Shown here: in pieces, positions 55,431 to 64,000 of the stretch
Numbering within the stretch: the stretch's first letter is position 1
How the letters are laid out: each line of letters begins with the position of its first letter
Origin: Hippophae tibetana
Taxonomy: Eukaryota; Streptophyta; Magnoliopsida; Rosales; Elaeagnaceae
Direction of reading: 5' to 3'
Assembly (NCBI GenBank): GCA_037013495.1
Contig: CM072812.1
Location: 62,590,938-62,654,937, forward strand
DNA length: 64,000 nt
Translations under genes and position numbers: made by a program
The notes under the pieces: generated by a model
What the model was told of the DNA's origin: nothing
Databases searched by the model: none
What the model saw: only the letters and a program-made list of their open reading frames with translations

Positions 55431-57862
55431 TTTTATTATTAAGTTCATATGTTTCATATCAAGCATGCATACATATAGTTTCCATAAATTTATCAATTTC
55501 TACCCAAATTATGATTATAAACATCCTAAAAATTGAAAATACCTACTAAATGCTAAATTAGAGAATGAAGTTTCCTCCCCCAAACTTAAATTGAAAATTT
55601 TCCCCATTGTGCACATATTAAAATGAAAAAGTAAAAGGAAAAAAAAACTTTCTTAGTCTTGGCACACAACATTTGTTGTTAAAAATAGGCAATCTTGTTG
55701 CACTATTGCTCTCCACATTTATTCACCTACAAAATAAAAACAATACAATATAAGTAAAATAATGTTGGATTGCCTTCCAACCAGTGTCACATTTAACATT
55801 ATGGACTAAAGTTCATATCAAGTCTTAAGGTACATCCCATTGTGTCTATTTACTATTGATTTTGCCCAAAAATAGTTTGAGTCTTGATTTGTTCAATAAT
55901 ACTTTATGTTTAGGTTTAAAAACACGATGCTCAATTCTTTTATCATGCCATATTTTTGTTTTCTTTTTGTACTTTTTTGGAATTCTTAGACAAGATGTCC
56001 TTTAGCAATTTGGCATAAGAAAACATATGTTCAAGTGCATCTGTAAATGATATGTTTATGTGAAGCTTCTTGAAGACATCATAAAATTTGAAAATTGTGT
56101 ATCTAACTCTTGATTTTGTAGTCTTTGAGGGAAAAGAATAGTGAGTTTGTAGAGGGTGCTTCATTTTGGCTGAATTATTCTTTTTCAATGCTCTATTTAT
56201 CCACTTGTTCCTATTCATCCTTGTTAATTTCTTATTTCTCCTTAACCTTTTGAGTCTCATGTTCCTCCTCATCCCTTTGAATCTTATGTTCCTCCTCTAA
56301 ATTTTTAACACTACTCAAGGCTATGAAATTGAAATGTTGCTTACCTTATCTTGTTGGGTTTATAATTGTGTCACTTTGAAGGTTAACTTAAGGCCTTTGA
56401 CTTATGGCCTGGACAAGTTTCCCCATTTGGATCTCTAAATTTCGAATTGAAGCCTCTTGAGTGGAAACTTTTGTATTTATTAACTAGATGAAATCGGTTA
56501 TCATCTTCATTAAAGCATTTGTATTATCCTCAATATGTGGATTCTCCTCTTGGGCTTGTAATTATTGTACTTGTTGAAAACCAAGTTGTGGAAATAATTG
56601 ACAGCTGAATTAATTACCACCTTAATTGTTGTTATTATTCCAAGAGAAATTTGATGTTGTCTCCATCTTAGGTTATATATATTCATGTATGTATTAGTGT
56701 TTTGGATGAAATTACACATATAGCATGCTAATTCGGTATTATTTGGACAATTATGAAACAAATAAGCTCCACCATAAAAGACATAGGACACCCTTGAATC
56801 TTGGACCTAATTTATACTCACTAGTGAGTTTTAGCATTCAAAAGATGCAACAAAGATGACATTTGAATTATAAATGCTGCAATATCATTTACCTCATGCA
56901 TTCTAGCTACTCTCATGGTGACTGTCATTCTATCCATTGGCCATTAATAATTATTGCTAGCCATTTTCTCAAGTAAATCATAAGCTTGATTGTAAGATTT
57001 GGCTAACAGAGCTCCATTAGTGGATGCATCAACAATGGTTATTGTTTGAGCATTGAGACCATTCTAGAAGTCTCCATTTGGATCCTCTATATTATTGGTA
57101 AGATGTAATGTCATTCTTGATCTTGGAATTCTTTGTTAATGGGAAATATTTCATCAAAAATTTCTCCACCGAATTAGTCTAAGTTGTAATGGAATCAGGT
57201 CACAAATAATTTAGCCAAGCTCAAGCATAATGTCATAAAGAGTAAGGGAACAATCTAAGCCTAAACGCCTCCTCATTCGCACCATTGAATTTGATTGAAT
57301 ATTCAACTTTAATAAACAATATGAGATGTAAATAAGGATTCTCTGTTGATAATCCACTGAATTTTCCAACTATTAATAGCATTTGAAACATCACTGGCTT
57401 TAGTTCAAATTGATTATCTTGAATGTTTGGCTTTCTAATACTTAGATTTAGCCCTTTCAACATAGGTAATAATAATTCATTCATAGCTTTTTCCTTATCA
57501 TTCATCAAAGGTATATGGTTGTTCAAATTTAGCTCATTATTATTTATTTCTAATGGATTATCTATTTCTTTAACTTTGGTGACAACTTGTTATTTTCTAA
57601 TTATTCTAAAAGTACGCTCGATTTTAGTATCTAAAGGCAAAATTTCTCCTTACAAAATTTCCTCACACAATAGACTCAAATTTGTTTTTAACTAAATAAA
57701 ATGAATAAATAAATAACTAAATAACTAAATAAATAACTAAATAAAAATAAATAACTAAATGAATAAATAAATTAAAATTAAAATAAATTAAAACAAAGAA
57801 AAATAAATAAAATAAAAAATTAATTTCTAATATTTATAATCTACAACAATGGTATAAAAACT
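55431..57862 (-). mobile_element. Older Athila relative, internal region B (incomplete, many breaks)
   Basis: Minus orientation: decayed primer site about 57,848-57,862, gag remnant about 56,380-57,530 (FELKPVMFQMLLIVGKFSGL and EEAFRLRLFPYSL blocks), gag-protease linker 55,943-56,272 (FSYAKLLKDILSKN), an integrase C-terminal part near 55,860-55,945 (HKVLLNKSRLKLFLGK), then the GGGAGG-type motif (TTGGATTGCCTTCCAA, 55,765-55,780) and a tail. The gag belongs to a different Athila subgroup from gag1 and from the young fused gag. A (TAAA)n-like low-complexity run lies at 57,700-57,790. Confidence 0.65.
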
Positions 57863-59060
57863 TGATCGAACACGAATTGTGTACAATGAATATGTAAGTA
57901 TACATATCACAACAAATAATATAATGATAAGAAAAGATCGTTCCTATGGAGTTTATGTTGTTAGAAACTAATTTTAAAATTAAAAGATAAAAATAATTGT
58001 TTTTTGTGTTTTTATGTTTTAAGAAAGAAAAATTAAAGGAACTAAAAATAAATAGTAGTAATTAATTAACTCATAATTGATAGCTAAGAAGATATAGGAG
58101 AAAATATCTAGGAATACTTAATCTTTCAATTTTCTAAACATGTGAATCACTAAAATCTCCCTAATATAATTATTAATTAATTACATGATCAATTGAATCT
58201 AAACTAACATTTATTCCTTTATCAAGTAAATTACATACTAAATAGTACTTAACCTAATCACACTCTCATGTCAATTAAATTACATACTATTCATTAAGTT
58301 CATCAATTATGGATCAAATTCATAAGAATTATACATCCCTACCTAGAAACTATGCATGTTATTTAATCAAGATAAATAATTAAATAATTCTGTTAAATAT
58401 TTATTTAATTGCCTCTATAAATCAATTGTTAGTCAAACAATTAATAATATAAAATCAAAATAAATAATATAATTATACTAAAATTATAATTGGAATAAAA
58501 TATTAGATCACCAAATGTGAAAAATTGAGTTCATAAGACTTCTAGATTAATAAACTAACTAGACATAATTTTGTTCATAACGCTCATATTTTTCATAAAG
58601 AAAGATATAAGAATTTATAAAGAAAGGAGAAGAAGAAGAAATAAAATCAATCTTTTGAATTGTAGCACCAACCTTATCTTGAATTGTAGCACCAACCTCC
58701 TCTTAAATCATAGCACCAACCTCATATTGATTCTCCACTAAAATTGTATCCTCTTTTGAATTTTTTTTCTTGGCTCTAAAAAATGATAAATAATATGTAA
58801 TTTTTGGCTCAACTTTAGATCAAAAGTTGAGATAAAAAAAGCAAAATTAACAATGATGTCCAATAGAAACATGACGCATAGCATGTGAATTTATTGGGCC
58901 AATCAATACGTGATACATGTCATGAGTGGAATGATTATGGTCAATGCAGCTGAGTCAGCACCACATGGCATTATGTGATTCATGAATATGAATTGTGTGA
59001 TGTGCCAGAGAGTATATATTTTGAGAATTAGCATCAAAGTGATTTCAGATTCCTAACCTT
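57863..59060 (-). repeat. Older Athila LTR part on the 5' side of region B
   Basis: Begins after a decayed primer site (ATGGTATAAAAACTTGAT) and shares CACGAATTGTGTACAATGAATATG-like sequence with the LTR part at 54,745. The right limit is uncertain; by about 59,060 the sequence is a plus-oriented Athila tail. It contains a 24-bp tandem repeat. Confidence 0.5.
58655..58726. repeat. 24-bp tandem repeat, three copies
   Basis: Units of the form TTGAATTGTAGCACCAACCT plus four bases, at 58,655-58,678, 58,679-58,702 and 58,703-58,726, the last with small changes. Confidence 0.85.
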
Positions 59061-59522
59061 GTGATTAGGTGAGTTAAAATTGATATGTTTTTGTAATGGA
59101 ATTTGAATTTGAGATATTTCCTAATTTGAACAATAATTTGTGAACCTTTGGAACATCGAATTAACTTGTACTTGAAATTTTGATTATGAATTGAAATAAA
59201 ATAAAAGCATGAGAAATTTTTTTATTTTAATTTTTATTATGTTATTTTTGGTTTTACTTTTAATTTTTATTTTCCTATTTGTTATTTTTTTAATTTTACT
59301 TATTGGAATGCTCGTGGATATCATCACAGAAAGCCCTCACTAGATTTAAACTCATCCATTAGAGGAACATAGAGGTTTAAAGGCTTGTTGCACATGCTAA
59401 ATACAATGGTATAAATCTACGAAAAATGATATATGTTTGTTTAGTTTAATTTATTTATTTTTATTTTAAGTTTTTATATCACTTTCCTTGATAGATGCTA
59501 GCAAGGAAATGGTTAAAGGTAT
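59060..59522 (+). repeat. Older Athila 3' internal tail, plus orientation
   Basis: Matches the sense strand of the young tail just before the LTR: AGCATGAGAAATTTTT, then ACTCATCCATTAGAGGAACA, GGCTTGTTGCACATGC and the GCTAGCAAGGAAATGG hairpin/polypurine area at 59,490-59,515. It precedes a plus-oriented LTR. Confidence 0.6.
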
Positions 59523-60515
59523 TGATAAGTGTTTGAAAAGTACTCATATTCTATGATATTGATATGCTTAATTAAGATAGATAGGCTTGGTTATTGTATG
59601 TTTTTATGGTTATTTATAAAAACCTATCTTTTCATAATCACATGTATGTTTTGTTTTATTTCATGTATTTTTAGCTTCAAAAGAGATAAAAATGTTAACA
59701 TACGAAGTGGAGCACTCAAATAGCATCCTAAGAGCTATAAAGAGTAGGGCATGCAAGCTTTACATGATAAAAACTAATATATAAGGGATACAAGGAAAAA
59801 TTAAACAAAAGCATGTGTGGCGCGATGACGAAAATGTGTGTGATGGAGACCAACTCTCGGGAAAACATACTGGTCATGCAGAACATCATGTGAATAGTGG
59901 GAAATAATTTGTGCTGTGACATGACTTATCGAATCGAAATGAGTGAACTTGAATGAACTTCGTACTGTGGCAATGGAAAAAGTGTACAACAATATGCCTT
60001 CATTAAAACATCTCGATGCCTTATGTACATATATCTGACTATAAATAAAACCTTTTTGTTTTTATAATTCCTAGCTTTTCATTTAATAATTTTAGAAGTT
60101 TCCATTTGGTTAGGTGTATAATTTAGTTCAAAAGTTCCACCTTTTTGTGTAGATAGAGAGGAAAAATCTTTCGATTGTAAAGATGATCCAGGAATTTGAT
60201 GAAGATTGACAACTCATTTAGGGATTTGAAATCTTTTTTTATCAAGAATGGGTAAATTTATATATCTTTTATCACCTTTTGTATTCTAATACCTTTTGTA
60301 GTTAAATTGACTTTTGTTAATTTAACTATGTTTGGCTAAATTTGTTTTATTTTAATTTTCAAATACAACAACTTTAGTGACTTCTCTAGATAAAATTGAG
60401 GTTATCATAATTTTGGTATTTGTCAAAAATAAGTTACCAATCCCTAAGAATGATACTTTTCTTATCACTTTATTATAAAACTATGATACTGTGCACTTAC
60501 AGTTTTGCACCGATC
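59523..60515 (+). repeat. Older Athila LTR, plus orientation
   Basis: Starts TGATAAGTGTTTGAAAAG and follows the young LTR pattern (CCTATCTTTTCATAATCAC near 59,625). It ends near GCACCGATCA at 60,515. Sequence from Athila interiors lies on both sides. Confidence 0.6.
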
Positions 60516-63500
60516 AGCAAACTAGGACCATAGTTGATGCTGATTCTGATGGAAATTTGATGTCAAAGACATCTGAGGCTGCTACTTCTCTTTTGGAAAA
60601 AAATGGCCTCAAATAACTATCAATGGCCAACTGAAAGATCTATCATTAAGAAAGTTACCAAAATTCATAAATCAGAGTCGTTTATTGCCTTTTCAGCTTA
60701 ATTTGCTTCTCTATCTCATCAAATTTCAGCATTGACAACCAAAGAATACTACACAGTGCAAAATATGTTACAGATTCAAGTATGCTAGTTTCGATGTATG
60801 AAGCAAGTCAAGAATAGGTTCAATACATAAACCATCAGAACTATAATTATAGTGGTAATCCTATGCCAAATTACTACCATCCATGGGTTCCAAATCATGA
60901 GAATTTTCCTTATGGAAAACACAAAGAAAGTGTTGCAACCTCCTCTAGGATTTGATAGTCAACGGAATGAGAAGAAGAAGTCACTTGAGGATGCCATGGT
61001 TTCCTTTGTTGAGAAGACCAACACAAGGTTTAAAAAGAGTGATTCATGGATGGATAACATTGAGACTCATTGTAGCAATATGGGAGCCACTATGAAAAAT
61101 TTTGAAGTGAAAATTGGGCAACTAGCCATAACCATCAATGCCCAACAAAGAGGAACTTTTCCTTGCAATATAGAAGTGAATCCAAAGGAACAATGCAAGG
61201 TCATTACACTTTGGAGTGAAAGAGAAATTGAGAGGTCACCATCAAAAGGAATCGAGTCCACCCCTACAGCTTGAAACAATGGCCTAAGTATTAATAAAGT
61301 AGAAGAAGAGAGATTGAAATTCCACCCTCAGTTTGATTTCCTGACAATCCTCTTATTCTTTCTACTTCACTTCCTATACTTAATTCTTTTAAAAGCAAAA
61401 CTTAGGTAAGCAATTTTCTAAGTTTTTTGATATTTTCAAGAAAATTCACATAAATTTTCCTTTTGAAAATGCCTTAGAACAAATTCAAAAATATGCCAAA
61501 TTCCAAAAGGACATCATGTCTAAGAAGAGAAGGTTGAAAGAGTTTGAAACAATGAAGATTTATGAAGAAGGTAGTTCCATTCTTCAAAAGAAATTACCTC
61601 AAAAATTAAAAGATCCAAGGAGTTTCACATTGCCTTGGACTATTGGAAATTTATTTTTTTGATAAATTTTTATGTGATCTTGGTGCTAGAATTAATCTTA
61701 TACCATTAACTTTCCATAGGAAATTGGGACTTGGAGAGATGAAACAAATAACAATTTATTTGCAACTAGCATACCAATCCATCAAGTATTCACATGGAAT
61801 CATAGAAGATGTATTGGTAACGAAGGATAAATTTATTTTTCTTTCTAATTTTGTGGTGTTAGATATGGATGAGGACTAAGATGTCCCACTAATTCTTGTC
61901 TATGGGAAAGGTTTTAATGGATGTTCAAAAGGGTGAGGTAACATTGATAGTGAACAAGGAAGAGGTTACAGTCAACGTCTATGAAACCATGAGATTTCTA
62001 AAAGATCTAAGCACTTGATTTTGGGTAGATTTCATTGAACAATATAAAGTAGAATAATTTCAAGAAGATATGTCAGTCGATCACCTAAAACGATGTATCA
62101 CCACTTCACCTTGGGTGATAGTTACCCATTTTCAGTGATTGTTGTAGCATCACTTACACCCAAAGAAAAGGAAAAGTTACTACATGTGTTAAGCAAGTAT
62201 AGAACAACATTAGGATGGACTATCTTTAACATAAAAAATATAAGTTTGTCCATTTGCAAGCACAAGATTCTAATGGAGGAACTTTACAAGCACCCATTGA
62301 GCCCTAAAAAAGATTAAATTCAGCAATGAAGGAAGTTGTGAGAACAAAAATTTTGAAGCTCTTCAATGTTGGAATTATTTTTTCTATTTCAAACAGTTCA
62401 TAGGTAAGATCAGTGCAGGTTATACCAAAAAAGGGTAGAATGACGGTGGTGAAAAATGACAACAATGTGCTTATTCCAACAAGAACAGGCATGGGTTAGT
62501 GTATATATATAGATTACCACAAGTTTAATAAAGGAACAAGGAAGAATCATTTTCCACTTCCATTCATTAGTCAAATGTTAGATTGATAGGCCAGATATCG
62601 CTATTATTTCTTCTTAGATGGTTATTCGAGATATAACTAGTTTTCCATAGCCCCTGAAGATCAGAAAAAAACTACATTCTCATACCCCTAAGGAAAATTT
62701 GCTTTTAGTAGGATACCCTTTGGATTATGAAATGCCCCAACAACATTTCAACATTGCATGATAGTTATCCCTTTAGATATGGTGGAAGATATAATGAAAA
62801 TTTTTATGGATAACTTTTTAGTTTTTGGTACATCTTTTGATCATTGTTTGCATAATTTAGCTCTTGTTTTGCAAAGATGTGAAGATAAAAATCTTGTCCT
62901 ATACTAGTAGAAGTGTAATATCATGGTTTAAGAAGGGATCATGCTTGGCCATAGAGTGTCATATAAAGGAATATAAGTTGATCGAGCTAAAATTACAACC
63001 TTAGAAAAACTACCACCTTCAAAGAATGTGAAAGGAACCATAAGCTTTTTGGGAAATACGGGATCTTATAGAAGATTTATAAAGGATTTTTCTAAACTCT
63101 CTAAACCTTAAGGTAATCTTCTTGAAAAAATCTGCATTTGACTTTGATAATGTTTGTTTGCAATTATTTAATGCAAAGCAAGGAGAAACTAATTTCAGCA
63201 CCTATAATGACAGTACCTGATTGAAGTCAACTTTTTAATGTTATATGTGATGCAAGTGACTTTGAAATTGGAGTAGTTTTAGGCCAAAAGCAAGACAAAT
63301 TGTTTAGGGCCATATACTAGCAAGCCATACATTGAATGAAGCCCAATTGAATTATACAACAACTGCGAAGGAGATGCTCGCGTGGTATTTACTTATGACA
63401 AATTTTGGTCTTACCTTATTGGTACAAAGGTGATAGTGTTCACTGATCATGCAACACTTTGTTATTATTTTTGCAAGAATGATGCTAAGCCTAGACTTAT

Positions 63501-64000
63501 TCGTTGGATCCTTCTTCTTCAAGAATTTGATTTGGAAGTTCGAGATAAGAAAGCAAGTGAAAATTCAGTTGTTGACTATCACTCTCGATTAGAGAAAGAG
63601 GAAGTAAAACCAGATTTAGTAATCTCATTAGCATTCCCTAATGAGTAGTTGTTTGCATGTGAGATCAAGCTTGATGGTATGTTGATATTATAAACTACCA
63701 AGCTTGTAAGGTATTGCCACCAGATCTTACTTACCACCAATGCATGAAGTTTTTCCAAATGTAAAATATTATTTTTGGGATGAGCCTTGGCTTTTCAAAA
63801 GATGCTCTGATCAAATCTTTCGAAGATGTGTGCCTGAAGAGGAGGTGCAAGCCATTCTCCATAATTTCCATTAGTCATTATATAGAGGACATTTTATAGT
63901 AACCCAAATAGTAGCTAAGGTATTTCAAAGTGGCTTCTTATGGCCATCTATTTTTCATGATAGTTATACTTTGGTGAAGACTTGTGATTGGTGCCAATGT
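60516..64000 (+). mobile_element. Older plus-strand Athila copy, runs off right edge (many breaks)
   Basis: Recognisable in order: gag remnant (60,520-61,390; SLEDAMVSFVEKTNTRFKKS, IGQLA), protease region near 61,660-61,880 (DLGARINLIPLTFHRKLGLG), RT about 62,090-63,110 (FPLPF, FMDN-type catalytic block near 62,800), RNase H about 63,230-63,640 ([19 protein letters not shown]), integrase zinc-finger start about 63,820-64,000. The protein is a cousin of the young gag-pol but diverged. No typical primer site is seen after the LTR. Confidence 0.75.
60540..64000 (+). pseudogene. Athila gag-pol remnant, plus strand
   Basis: Longest readable parts are gag 60,852-61,274, protease 61,643-61,879 and RNase H 63,382-63,648 ([20 protein letters not shown], nearly the same as the young element's [20 protein letters not shown]). 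The frame carries numerous breaks and is not functional. It continues beyond the window. Confidence 0.75.

Noticed and set aside
57700-57790. Functional AT-rich element
   Set aside because: Simple (TAAA)-type low-complexity sequence.

Overview
The window is AT-rich, transposon-dominated nuclear DNA from a flowering plant, most likely a eudicot. The evidence is plant-specific Ty3 (gypsy) elements of the Athila lineage primed by tRNA-Asp, chromovirus-type elements primed by initiator tRNA-Met, a plant L1-type LINE, CACTA and Mutator-like DNA elements, and one host gene of the plant-only MAKR family. The species cannot be named from sequence alone.

Layout. (1) 1-25,885: a young head-to-tail Athila array, all in minus orientation. 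It reads LTR (416-2,484), internal, LTR (12,145-14,215), internal, LTR (23,868-25,885), and a further unit starts at the left edge. Neighbouring units share an LTR. Each internal region has a tRNA-Asp primer site, a leader with two matching stem-loops, a stand-alone gag, a second and different gag fused to protease, RT, RNase H and integrase (1,723 codons), a 1.9-kb untranslated tail and a polypurine tract. Both complete units look whole and the LTRs differ by only a few bases, so the array is recent. (2) 25,886-30,911: an old minus-strand chromovirus fossil that the array appears to have hit in its 3' LTR. (3) 30,917-34,211: host DNA with one intact gene, MAKR-like, at 32,991-33,995 on the plus strand. 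(4) 34,212-38,540: a second fossil of the same chromovirus family in the opposite orientation, its 5' LTR split by a CACTA-type element carrying a 42-bp minisatellite. (5) 38,541-45,310: AT-rich repeats and a decayed L1-type LINE interrupted by about 1.8 kb of foreign sequence. (6) 45,311-64,000: a mosaic of older Athila relatives in both orientations, including one with an extra ORF between gag and LTR, a Mutator-like element with a 9-bp target duplication, and a plus-strand Athila copy running off the right edge.

The main points of interest are the two-gag structure of the young Athila, a hairpin-plus-GGGAGG module that follows each of its ORFs, covarying tandem stem-loops in its leader, and a promoter made of clustered TGACGTCA palindromes, a G-box and a TATA box beside a GC-rich island. 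None of these calls has been tested by database search, and fossil boundaries are approximate.
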